Below are positions 1-12,104 of a stretch of 52,160 nucleotides of DNA, piece by piece. The notes below the pieces were generated by a model. It ran no database searches. It saw only the letters and a list, made by a program, of their open reading frames with translations, and was not told the DNA's origin. Where the stretch lies: contig JAUCBJ010008791.1 in NCBI GenBank assembly GCA_032718475.1, positions 1-52,160 of the forward strand, read 5' to 3'. This DNA is from Nemertoderma westbladi (taxonomy: Eukaryota > Xenacoelomorpha > Nemertodermatida > Nemertodermatidae). Made by a program: the position numbers and the translations under genes. Within the stretch, counting starts at the first letter, position 1; every line of letters begins with the position of its first letter.

Positions 1-315
1 CTCAAAAGTTATTGCCACTTTAGTGTCTGCGTGGCGTACTCCAAAACGGGACTCAATATCCAATATTGGTTTCTCTTGTTAAGCGGCTCTCTAGTTACGT
101 AATAAATATTCGAGAACACTAAATTATTTTAACATTGAGTAAAGCAGCATCCGGAGTTGAGGAGTACAGTAATTTGAATCGCAGTAACAATATGGAAGCA
201 GTATAGTTAATTAAATACGTACAGTTCAATTTATTTTGTAACACTATATCGTTCTATATTTTATTAAATAGTTGAGCAAAAGAGTACCAATTTATAGGAA
301 TAAATATAAGTACGT
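1..315. other. AT-rich intergenic DNA, nothing recognised
   Basis: No coding-like frame, RNA gene or clear repeat is visible in this stretch before the first palindromic element. Confidence 0.5.
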
Positions 316-454
316 ATTACATGGGAAAAAAACGTAGATCTATTTTTTCAATATTCTCGACGGCCCTTTATTTAGCCTGCGCCGACGCTCGGTTAATAAA
401 GGGCCTCGAGAGAATATTTGAGTTAATAAAGTTCTACTTTTTTTCCCATGTAAT
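316..454. repeat. Short foldback MITE-like inverted repeat
   Basis: The left end reads ATTACATGGGAAAAAAA and the right end is its reverse complement (TTTTTTTCCCATGTAAT). The match continues inward with small differences through AATATTCTC and GGCCCTTTATT to a loop near 376-392. Each arm is about 60 bp. A 60-codon plus-strand frame runs through it but is only a by-product. No convincing target-site duplication was seen. Confidence 0.75.
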
Positions 455-548
455 TTATAATTATATTTACATAATGAAAATAAAGTATGATTTTTATTCT
501 TAAATTGTTACTTTTTCGCTTGAATGTACCCAAAAATCGGGAGGAAAG

Positions 549-582
549 GGAGTACTTTTTTCCCTAGGGAAGAAAGTACTCC
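549..582. repeat. 34-bp near-perfect palindrome
   Basis: Sixteen-base arms start GGAGTACTTT and meet at CCTAGG, with one mismatch pair. It lies about 100 bp from the foldback at 316-454 and may belong to the same element family. No function is assigned. Confidence 0.7.
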
Positions 583-1034
583 ATAGGATGGGAAAAAAAA
601 TTCAGGTCCTGCAAAAAAAGTGACGAGTAGCTTCGAAATATACCATGTGCTTGAATATAGTGCCTTCATTCAGGTATTAAGTACGGATATATACATACTA
701 GTTTATAGGTGTTGCCCAGCAACTACATAAGATATAAATATTATTTTCCTTAACTCAATTATGTGTATTTATTAAATATAATATTCTAGAATATTCTAGA
801 GACATGGTTATAAGATGATAGTATTATTATCGTATTATTGATAATTATTTCCATAACAAATTAAATGACGGACTGGATAGTTCAAAATAAAGTAAACTGA
901 AGTTTTCTGTTAAGGTGAAACACAAAACACCGAGAACAACTCGAAGACTCCTTCTTCTTTATATGTAAAGCAGGTAGGGCGCCACACTAACTCCCAATGT
1001 TTGAGATGGCCCTTATTGGCATTGAGCAGGGGGG
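583..1034. other. AT-rich intergenic DNA
   Basis: Nothing recognised apart from a short direct repeat of ATATTCTAGA near 780-800. Confidence 0.4.
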
Positions 1035-1448
1035 TTAGTAACAGTTCCGACCAAGATTTCTGAAATGGATTTCCAATGTAGAAGAGTCTATTGGTGCCGG
1101 TGAGGCTGAAGTTTCGTAATCTTTGAAGAACAACCAGGGTTTAATTTCAGATTGACTAATCCTCTTTATGAGACATACTTCGATATACATAGGTCGATTT
1201 TTTTTGTTTAAGTTTTTGTAAATCCTCCTTTGGTACCAGTAGCTCTCACTGTCCATGTCCGTTCTCATAAGATATCTAAGTGAGTTCTTTGCTGACGAGC
1301 AATCTTCGTCAAACCAAGGCTTAGAAAACCAAGCAAACCAAGGCGTAGATCCCAACCACCCTTGCCGATACTTTTGTTTTGAGTTGCTGATGCCGTTTGT
1401 AAGAATCATTAATAGCACTCGTGAACGCTTCAATTGTGGTTGTGGCAT
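1035..1448 (-). pseudogene. Degenerate non-LTR retrotransposon fragment (endonuclease-RT linker region)
   Basis: The minus-strand frame contains a PWFDEDC motif followed by a basic helix-like stretch (AKNSLRYLMR) and, further on, an L-E-x-H-F segment. This order is typical of the linker between the endonuclease and reverse transcriptase of LINE proteins, where a PWFD/E-x-C motif precedes a K/R-rich helix. The fragment has no endonuclease or RT catalytic motif and stops at both ends. It is therefore a dead remnant and not a host gene. Family assignment is from memory of LINE polyproteins. Confidence 0.5.
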
Positions 1449-2186
1449 CCTTGTTTGATATACGTTGAGAATAGTTCGGCGTTAAATACGTGACGGAACA
1501 GGTTTGGCTTCAATATCCTCTTAGGTTTAGGGTCTGGGAATAGGTTTAGGGACTAGGGACAGTCAACTTTTATTGGTCTCGCCGGTGAGTTTCACTATGC
1601 GGTTCTCACTTCGAACGTTGACCCTCCCATCCAGGTCCCGGTGCTGTATAACGCGTTGGATGGTGAATACAAAATACAAGCTGAATAAAATACAATTACT
1701 ATTGTTGTAATAAATTACGCGCCTATGCAGGGCAACCTAATAACGAAAAACGAAACATTGGTCAAAGAACAGACTGTACAATTATTGTGTATGTCAAAAA
1801 AACACTGTTTGTAGGAAATTGTACAAATCTCTACTCAATTGTACATTGTACAAAGTCTAAGCGAAATAAAGCGAAACTTTGCAGAAAGCATGTCCAATAG
1901 ATGCTCCACTCTGGGGTTGTCGACAGCTAATTTTCCATTGCAGTGAATTCTTTATTCATTTATATTGATATTTAATATTAATTATGATCAGTCAGTCTAG
2001 AATTCATTTCAATGTTGCTAGGCAACCAACAAGTCCCTCACAACCAAAACCTTACATACACAACTAGGACCGATAATGAACCTATCATCAAAGTTGTATC
2101 CAATTCCATCAACATTAAGTGCAAGAGTTGTGTGTACAAACAAACACACAAACAAAAACACACAAACACGTGTGAGAAATAAGGAC
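1449..2186. other. Spacer before the 22-bp satellite
   Basis: No gene is recognised. Two TTTAGGG-like heptamers near 1520-1550 are too few to be telomeric. The last 80 bp (about 2125-2180) are a CA/AAAC-rich low-complexity lead-in to the satellite. Confidence 0.4.
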
Positions 2187-5100
2187 ATCCAACTTGGATC
2201 CGTCCAACATCCAACTTGGATCCGTCCAACATCCAACTTGGATCCGTCCAACATCCAACTTGGATCCGTCCAACATCCACCTTGGATCCGTCCAACATCC
2301 AACTTGGATCCGTCCAACATCCACCTTGGATCCGTCCAACATCCAACTTGGATCCGTCCAACATCCAACTTGGATCCGTCCAACATCCAACTTGGATCCG
2401 TCCAACATCCAACTTGGATCCGTCCAACATCCAACTTGGATCCGTCCAACATCCAACTTGGATCCGTCCAACATCCAACTTGGATCCGTCCAACATCCAA
2501 CTTGGTTCCGTCCAACATCCAACTTGGATCTGTCCAACACCCAACTTCGATCCGTCCAACATCCAACTTGGATCTGTCCAACAACCAACTGGGATCTGTC
2601 CAACATCCAACTTGGATCCGTCCAACATCCAACTTGGATCCGTCCAACATCCAACTTGGATCCGTCCAACATCCAACTTGTATCCGTCCAACATCCAACT
2701 TGGATCCGTCCAACATCCAACTTGGATCCGTCCAACATCCAACTTGGATCCGTCCAACATCCAACTTGGATCCGTCCAACATCCAACTTGGATCCGTCCA
2801 ACATCCAACTTGGATCCGTCCAACATCCAACTTGGATCCGTCCAACATCCAACTTGGATCCGTCCAACATCCACCTTGGATCCGTCCATCATCCAACTTG
2901 GATCCGTCCAACATCCAACTTGGATCCGTCCAACATCCAACTTGGATCCGTCCAACATCCAACCTGGATCCGTCCAACATCCAACTTGGATCCGTCCAAC
3001 ATCCAACTTGGATCCGTCCAACATCCAACTTGGATCCGTCCAACATCCAACTTGGATCCGTCCAACATCCAACTTGGATCCGTCCAACACCCAACTTCGA
3101 TCCGTCCAACATCCAACTTGGATCCGTCCAACATCCAACTTGGATCCATCCAACATCCAACTTGGATCCGTCCAACATCCACCTTGGATCCGTCCAACAT
3201 CCAACTTGGATCCGTCCAACATCCAACTTGGATCCGTCCAACATCCACATTGGATCCGTCCAACATCCAACTTGGATCCGTCCAACATCCACATTGGATC
3301 CGTCCAACATCCAACTTGGATCCGTCCAACATCCAACTTGGATCCGTCCAACATCCAACTTGGATCCGTCCAACATCCAACTTGGATCCGTCCAACATCC
3401 AACTTGGATCCGTCCAACATCCAACTTGGATCCGTCCAACATCCACATTGGATCCGTCCAACATCCAACTTGGATCCGTCCAACATCCAACTTGGATCCG
3501 CCCAACATCCAACTTGGATCCGTCCAACATCCACCTTGGATCCGTCCATCATCCAACTTGGATCCGTCCAACATCCAACTTGGATCCGTCCAACATCCAA
3601 CTTGGATCCGTCCAACATCCAACTTGGATCCGTCCAACATCCAACTTGGATCCGTCCAACATCCAACTTGGATCCGTCCAACATCCAACTTGGATCCGTC
3701 CAACATCCAACTTGGATCCGTCCAACATCCAACTTGGATCCGTCCAACATCCAACTTGGATCCGTCCAACATCCAACTTGGATCCGTCCAACATCCAACT
3801 TGGATCCGTCCAACATCCAACTTGGATCCGTCCAACATCCAACTTAGATCCGTCCAACATCTAACTTGGTTCCGTCCAACATCCAACTTGGATCCGTCCA
3901 ACATCCAACTTGGATCCGTCCAACATCCAACTTGGATCCGTCCAACATCCACCTTGGATCCGTCCAACATCCAACTTGGATCCGTCCAACATCCACCTTG
4001 GATCCGTCCAACATCCAACTTGGTTCCGTCCAACATCCAACTTGGATCCGTCCAACATCCACCTTGGATCCGTCCAACATCCACCTTGGATCCGTCCAAC
4101 ATCCAACTTGGTTCCGTCCAACATCCAACTTGGATCCGTCCAACATCCAACTTGGATCCGTCCAACATCCAACTTGGATCCGTCCAACATCCACCTTGGA
4201 TCCGTCCAACATCCAACTTGGATCCGTCCAACATCCACCTTGGATCCGTCCAACATCCAACTTGGATCCGTCCAACATCCAACTTGGATCCGTCCAACAT
4301 CCAACTTGGATCCGTCCAACATCCAACTTGGATCCGTCCAACATCCAACTTGGATCCGTCCAACATCCAACTTGGATCCGTCCAACATCCAACTTGGATC
4401 CGTCCAACATCCAACTTGGATCCGTCCAACATCCAACTTGGATCCGTCCAACATCCAACCTGGATCCGTCCAACATCCAACTTGGATCCGTCCAACATCC
4501 ACCTTGGATCCGTCCAACATCCAACTTGGATCCGTCCAACATCCACCTTGGATCCGTCCATCATCCAACTTAGATCCGTCCAACATCCAACTTGGTTCCG
4601 TCCAACATCCAACTTGGATCCGTCCAACATCCAACTTGGATCCGTCCAACATCCACCTTGGATCCGTCCAACATCCAACTTGGATCCGTCCAACATCCAA
4701 CTTGGATCCGTCCAACATCCACCTTGGATCCGTCCAACATCCACCTTGGATCCGTCCAACATCCAACTTGGATCCGTCCAACATCCAACTTGGATCCGTC
4801 CAACATCCACCTTGGATCCGTCCAACATCCAACTTGGATCCGTCCAACATCCAACTTGGATCCGTCCAACATCCAACTTGGATCCGTCCAACATCCAACT
4901 TGGATCCGTCCAACATCCAACTTGGATCCGTCCAACATCCAACTAGGATCCGTCCAACATCCAACTTGGATCCGTCCAACATCCAACTTGGATCCGTCCA
5001 ACATCCAACCTGGATCCGTCCAACATCCAACTTGGATCCGTCCAACATCCACCTTGGATCCGTCCAACATCCAACTTAGATCCGTCCAACATCCAACTTG

Positions 5101-8100
5101 GTTCCGTCCAACATCCAACTTGGATCCGTCCAACATCCAACTTGGATCCGTCCAACATCCAACTTGGATCCGTCCAACATCCAACTTGGATCCGTCCAAC
5201 ATCCACCTTGGATCCGTCCATCATCCAACTTAGATCCGTCCAACATCCAACTTGGTTCCGTCCAACATCCAACTTGGATCCGTCCAACATCCAACTTGGA
5301 TCCGTCCAACATCCACCTTGGATCCGTCCAACATCCAACTTGGATCCGTCCAACATCCAACTTGGATCCGTCCAACATCCACCTTGGATCCGTCCAATAT
5401 CCAACTTGGATCCGTCCAACATCCAACTTGGATCCGTCCAACATCCAACTTGGATCCGTCCAACATCCAACTTAGATCCGTCCAACATCCACCTTGGATC
5501 CGTCCAACATCCAACTTGGATCCGTCCAACATCCACCTTGGATCCGTCCATCTTCCAACTTAGATCCGTCCAACATCCAACTTGGTTCCGTCCAACATCC
5601 AACTTGGATCCGTCCAACATCCACCTTGGATCCGTCCAACATCCAACTTGGATCCGTCCAACATCCAACTTGGATCCGTCCAACATCCAACTTGGATCCG
5701 TCCAACATCCAACTTGGATCCGTCCAACATCCACCTTGGATCCGTCCAACATCCAACTTGGATCCGTCCAACATCCACATTGGATCCGTTGAACATCCAA
5801 CTTGGATCCGTCCAACATCCAACTTGGATCCGTCCAACATCCAACTTGGATCCGTCCAACATCCAACTTGGATCCGTCCAACATCCAACTTGGATCCGTC
5901 CAACATCCAACTTGGTTCCGTCCAACATCCAACTTGGATCTGTCCAACACCCAACTTCGATCCGTCCAACATCCAACTTGGATCTGTCCAACAACCAACT
6001 GGGATCTGTCCAACATCCAACTTGGATCCGTCCAACATCCAACTTGGATCCGTCCAACATCCAACTTGGATCCGTCCAACATCCAACTTGTATCCGTCCA
6101 ACATCCAACTTGGATCCGTCCAACATCCAACTTGGATCCGTCCAACATCCAACTTGGATCCGTCCAACATCCAACTTGGATCCGTCCAACATCCAACTTG
6201 GATCCGTCCAACATCCAACTTGGATCCGTCCAACATCCAACTTGGATCCGTCCAACATCCAACTTGGATCCGTCCAACATCCAACTTGGATCCGTCCAAC
6301 ATCCAACTTGGATCCGTCCAACATCCAACTTGGATCCGTCCAACATCCAACTTGGATCCGTCCAACACCCAACTTCGATCCGTCCAACATCCAACTTGGA
6401 TCCGTCCAACATCCAACTTGGATCCATCCAACATCCAACTTGGATCCGTCCAACATCCACCTTGGATCCGTCCAACATCCAACTTGGATCCGTCCAACAT
6501 CCAACTTGGATCCGTCCAACATCCACATTGGATCCGTCCAACATCCAACTTGGATCCGTCCAACATCCACATTGGATCCGTCCAACATCCAACTTGGATC
6601 CGTCCAACATCCAACTTGGATCCGTCCAACATCCAACTTGGATCCGTCCAACATCCAACTTGGAACCGTCCAACATCCAACTTGGATCCGTCCAACATCC
6701 AACTTGGATCCGTCCAACATCCACATTGGATCCGTCCAACATCCAACTTGGATCCGTCCAACATCCAACTTGGATCCGCCCAACATCCAACTTGGATCCG
6801 TCCAACATCCACCTTGGATCCGTCCATCATCCAACTTGGACCCGTCCAACATCCAACTTGGATCCGTCCAACATCCAACTTGGATCCGTCCAACATCCAA
6901 CTTGGATCCGTCCAACATCCAACTTGGATCCGTCCAACATCCAACTTGGATCCGTCCATCATCCAACTTGGATCCGTCCAACATCCAACTTGGATCCGTC
7001 CAACATCCAACTTGGATCCGTCCAACATCCAACTTGGATCCGTCCAACATCCAACTTGGATCCGTCCAACATCCAACTTGGATCCGTCCAACATCCACCT
7101 TGGATCCGTCCAACATCCAACTTGGATCCGTCCAACATCCAACTTGGATCCGTCCAACATCCAACTTAGATCCGTCCAACATCTAACTTGGTTCCGTCCA
7201 ACATCCAACTTGGATCCGTCCAACATCCAACTTGGATCCGTCCAACATCCAACTTGGATCCGTCCAACATCCACCTTGGATCCGTCCAACATCCAACTTG
7301 GATCCGTCCAACATCCACCTTGGATCCGTCCAACATCCAACTTGGTTCCGTCCAACATCCAACTTGGATCCGTCCAACATCCACCTTGGATCCGTCCAAC
7401 ATCCAACTTGGATCCGTCCAACATCCAACTTGGTTCCGTCCAACATCCAACTTGGATCCGTCCAACATCCAACTTGGATCCGTCCAACATCCAACTTGGA
7501 TCCGTCCAACATCCACCTTGGATCCGTCCAACATCCAACTTGGATCCGTCCAACATCCACCTTGGATCCGTCCAACATCCAACTTGGATCCGTCCAACAT
7601 CCAACTTGGATCCGTCCAACATCCAACTTGGATCCGTCCAACATCCAACTTGGATCCGTCCAACATCCAACTTGGATCCGTCCAACATCCAACTTGGATC
7701 CGTCCAACATCCAACTTGGATCCGTCCAACATCCAACTTGGATCCGTCCAACATCCAACTTGGATCCGTCCAACATCCAACCTGGATCCGTCCAACATCC
7801 AACTTGGATCCGTCCAACATCCACCTTGGATCCGTCCAACATCCAACTTAGATCCGTCCAACATCCAACTTGGATCCGTCCAACATCCAACTTGGATCCG
7901 TCCAACATCCACCTTGGATCCGTCCATCATCCAACTTAGATCCGTCCAACATCCAACTTGGTTCCGTCCAACATCCAACTTGGATCCGTCCAACATCCAC
8001 CTTGGATCCGTCCAACATCCACCTTGGATCCGTCCAACATCCAACTTGGATCCGTCCAACATCCAACTTGGATCCGTCCAACATCCACCTTGGATCCGTC

Positions 8101-9842
8101 CAACATCCAACTTGGATCCGTCCAACATCCAACTTGGATCCGTCCAACATCCAACTTGGATCCGTCCAACATCCACCTTGGATCCGTCCAACATCCAACT
8201 TGGATCCGTCCAACATCCAACTTGGATCCGTCCAACATCCAACTTGGATCCGTCCAACATCCAACTTGGATCCGTCCAACATCCAACTTGGATCCGTCCA
8301 ACATCCAACTTGGATCCGTCCAACATCCAACTTGGATCCGTCCAACATCCAACTTGGATCCGTCCAACATCCAACCTGGATCCGTCCAACATCCAACTTG
8401 GATCCGTCCAACATCCACCTTGGATCCGTCCAACATCCAACTTAGATCCGTCCAACATCCAACTTGGATCCGTCCAACATCCAACTTGGATCCGTCCAAC
8501 ATCCAACTTGGATCCGTCCAACATCCAACTTGGATCCGTCCAACATCCAACTTGGATCCGTCCAACATCCACCTTGGATCCGTCCATCATCCAACTTAGA
8601 TCCGTCCAACATCCAACTTGGTTCCGTCCAACATCCAACTTGGATCCGTCCAACATCCAACTTGGATCCGTCCAACATCCACCTTGGATCCGTCCAACAT
8701 CCAACTTGGATCCGTCCAACATCCAACTTGGATCCGTCCAACATCCACCTTGGATCCGTCCAACATCCAACTTGGATCCGTCCAACATCCAACTTGGATC
8801 CGTCCAACATCCAACTTAGATCCGTCCAACATCCACCTTGGATCCGTCCAACATCCAACTTGGATCCGTCCAACATCCACCTTGGATCCGTCCATCTTCC
8901 AACTTAGATCCGTCCAACATCCAACTTGGATCCGTCCAACATCCACCTTGGATCCGTCCAACATCCACCTTGGATCCGTCCAACATCCAAGTTGGATCCG
9001 TCCAACATCCAACTTGGATCCGTCCAACATCCAACTTGGATCCGTCCAACATCCAACTTGGATCCGTCCAACATCCACCTTGGATCCGTCCAACATCCAA
9101 CTTGGATCCGTCCAACATCCACCTTGGATCCGTCCAACATCCAACTTGGATCCGTCCAACATCCAACTTGGATCCGTCCAACATCCAACTTGGATCCGTC
9201 CAACATCCAACTTGGATCCGTCCAACATCCAACTTGGATCCGTCCAACATCCAACTTGGTTCCGTCCAACATCCAACTTGGATCTGTCCAACACCCAACT
9301 TCGATCCGTCCAACATCCAACTTGGATCTGTCCAACAACCAACTGGGATCTGTCCAACATCCAACTTGGATCCGTCCAACATCCAACTTGGATCCGTCCA
9401 ACATCCAACTTGGATCCGTCCAACATCCAACTTGTATCCGTCCAACATCCAACTTGGATCCGTCCAACATCCAACTTGGATCCGTCCAACATCCAACTTG
9501 GATCCGTCCAACATCCAACTTGGATCCGTCCAACATCCAACTTGGATCCGTCCAACATCCAACTTGGATCCGTCCAACATCCAACTTGGATCCGTCCAAC
9601 ATCCAACTTGGATCCGTCCAACATCCAACTTGGATCCGTCCAACATCCAACTTGGATCCGTCCAACATCCAACTTGGATCCGTCCAACATCCAACTTGGA
9701 TCCGTCCAACATCCAACTTGAATCCGTCCAACATCCACCTTGGATCCGTCCAACATCCAACTTGGAACCGTCCAACATCCAACTTGGATCCGTCCAACAT
9801 CCAACTTGGATCCGTCCATCATCCAACTTGCATCCGTCTAAT
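2187..9842. repeat. 22-bp satellite array, about 348 units
   Basis: A 22-bp unit beginning ATCCAACTTGGATCCGTCC repeats head to tail from 2187 to 9842. The first and last unit starts (2187 and 9821) lie exactly 347 x 22 bp apart, so variants are substitutions with no net length change. Each unit has a BamHI site and two overlapping dyads, CCAA-C-TTGG and TTGGA-TCCG-TCCAA. A distinctive variant block (GGATCTGTCCAACACCCAAC) recurs at 2531, 5941 and 9285, i.e. 155 and 152 units apart, showing a higher-order repeat of about 3.4 kb. Because 22 is not divisible by 3 and the unit has no stop, all six frames are open over hundreds of codons. These frames are artefacts unless transcription is shown. 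Confidence 0.97.
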
Positions 9843-10799
9843 ATTCCCACTTATGTACAAGAGGCACATGATAAAGAATAAACGAAAATAAACGCAAGTA
9901 CGAAAGAAACCGGGACCATCAAACCGGGGAAACCGGGACACCGTGGGCGCAGTTTCTAAGTGGTTAAGAAGACAAATTGTCCCTGGTCCGACCAGCTTGG
10001 CAGCTTGTCCGACCAATTTGTCCGTTGTCCGACATTGGTACTGAACTCAATCAATGTATGGTCCAGAAAGTGTTGTAGCTAAATTCGTGTTCTAGTCTGT
10101 AACAGCAACAGCACACGTCTACGGTAGGTGAAATTAGTTTCACAAAAGTTTAATCAATTCTAGGGAGTTTATTTTCGCAAGTTCGCATTTTCACACGTCC
10201 CGCCCCTGGCTAAGAAATTTTAGACGTTAGCGTTTCGCCAATTCAGCAGTACAAATGATATTGAAACTGCCTTCTGCCAAGGGAGTAAATAAATGGCTCG
10301 ATAGTTACGAAGTGTTTACTGTTTACCTTTGGGATTAGTAAGGAACCTTCTCTGCTTTACTCGCACCAGCCAAAAGAATGAACGGGGTGCCTCTGGTGCT
10401 GGTGTTTCGTGTACATGTATAACTTTACTTTTACTTTAGGGAGTGAATACTCTACTTTAGACAGCCGTAGAGTCTACATAGGAAAGAAAGTGATCTGCGT
10501 TTACTATCCACGGATTGGTTAATAATTAATTATATTCCAGAAGGCATGTACAGTCAAATTCTACCTCTAGAGGCAGTTAGGGAATACTTTAAGTTGTATA
10601 TTATTTATTTATTAATCGCGTTTTATATATAAATAATAGGAAACTTTCGTTTCATCCTAGAAAATAATTGATAATATAAGATGTGCACAGGCCTGTTGGA
10701 GAGTGTATACGTACTGTATACTATACGTGTTCGTTAGTATCCCTATCATTAATTACTCTTCTTCATGTATTTAGTAGTTGAATTAATTTTGTGGTTGTA
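9843..10799. other. Intergenic spacer
   Basis: No gene recognised. 9895-9945 is rich in ACCGGGA/AAACCGGG repeats. 9975-10030 has several TTGTCC(G/C)ACC repeats. The rest is AT-rich single-copy-looking sequence. No further OPA1 exon could be seen on the minus strand. Confidence 0.4.
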
Positions 10800-11496
10800 C
10801 TATATATACATACAGTAAATATATACACATTTTTTTGTAATTGTGATTAAATACACATACAGCGTAATTAAATTTAATAGTAATTTCGCACATAGAAATA
10901 TGATATAATATAGGTATACATAATATAGGCTTCCCGATTCTCCAGTTGTCGAAATTTCGTTTCTCCCAAGTTCAGTATCCCTTTCAAGTTGATCTATATA
11001 TGTTATGACCGGTCGTCCACGACTACGCTTTCCATGAGTTGGTTGCCAGAGAAGTAGATCTGGTATGACCTCGTCTTTACTTCGCCAGCAGTGCCCACTG
11101 AATCTTAATCTGCGTTCACGGAGGGTGGTTGATACACGTGGTATTGTTCCATAAAGCTCGGCGTTTGTCATGTGTTGTCTCCAGCTGATGTTTAGGGCTG
11201 CCCTTAGTATTCTTGTATAGCAACTAGCAACCATCAATTCGTTGTTCAAGTGATTTAGTCAGTGTCCAGGTCTCACCCCCGTATAAAAATACACTTTCCA
11301 CTGTGGCTCGCAAGAACTTAGTCTTCAGGTGCCTGGAGAGATCTGATTTCCAGATGGTATCCATTTTTGATAGAGCTACCCAAGCCTTTGCTTTCCTAAC
11401 TTCTATGTCCTTTTTACTACTCTCAATCCATGATCCAAGGTAATGGAAGTCGTCGACCTTCCTTAGTTGATTATTATCAATTAAAGACACATACAT
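10800..11496 (-). pseudogene. Frameshifted LINE reverse transcriptase C-terminal fragment
   Basis: Two overlapping minus-strand frames together resemble the C-terminal part of a LINE polyprotein. The upstream frame (11496-11224) has the FHYLGSW and RATVESVFLYGGETWTL motifs found after the RT core. The downstream frame (11249-10800) has STTLRERRLRFSGHC and RSRGRPVITYIDQL, the usual C-terminal signature of this LINE group. The change of frame near 11230 and the missing YADD core show that the copy is broken. It lies between the two satellites that sit downstream of OPA1. Confidence 0.75.
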
Positions 11497-12104
11497 ATCT
11501 CATTTATCATCTTAATTAATTAGGCGTAATATAAATGAATATATATAATTATATACTAGATGGAAATCAAATGAACTAAAATAAATATTTGTTCATGAAG
11601 ATTTTACTTTAATAATTAAATTTAGTTATTAATGGCCGATGATAGCAATGTATTACGAAGAAGGCTAACAGCCGCGAAGAACATAGATACTGGTGCGGAA
11701 GGTAAAACGGAAAACACCAGCGAACAAAAAGAGAAATATGAGCCGGCGACGCAAAACCGAGGCGAAAGTGAATCGATAGATGAACCTAGAACTGGGCCAC
11801 AGCCCGATAGGAAGAACTCACGTAGCAAAGACTCTGACGATATATTCGTAGCGGTACAGAACTGGACACATTGATTGGTCATGGCCCCTTAGCGATGCTG
11901 TTCTGGGTGTCTGGAACTCGGTTGTGTCCCCTTCGCGGGGACTAGTTGGTCTCGAACTCGAATTCCACTTTGTACCCAATTAAATATTAATCGGTGGTGC
12001 TTAGATAAAGATCTAATTTTAGAACTGTAATGACATTACTGTTAGAACAGTTAGTACTGTATCTGCAATACAGCGCGGGAAAAATGTTAAGTTGTATGGA
12101 CGTT
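11497..12104. other. Spacer with one small hydrophilic ORF
   Basis: A plus-strand frame of 80 codons (11632-11874) starts MADDSNVLRRRLTAAKN and is strongly hydrophilic. It has no recognised domain and the opposite strand is also open there. It could be a transposon remnant, an exon or chance. Otherwise nothing recognised. Confidence 0.3.

Noticed and set aside
321-503. 60-codon plus-strand frame
   Set aside because: It spans the inverted repeat at 316-454 and has no coding features.
1520-1560. Interstitial telomere repeats (TTTAGGG-like)
   Set aside because: Only two imperfect, separated heptamers.
2018-9891. Very long open frames (up to 974 codons) on both strands
   Set aside because: They exist because the 22-bp unit has no stop in any frame. 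The predicted peptides are pure 22-residue repeats with no other domain, and all six frames are equally open.
9950-10030. A-box-like sequence (GTGGTTAAG) suggesting a tRNA
   Set aside because: No B box at the right distance and no cloverleaf could be drawn.
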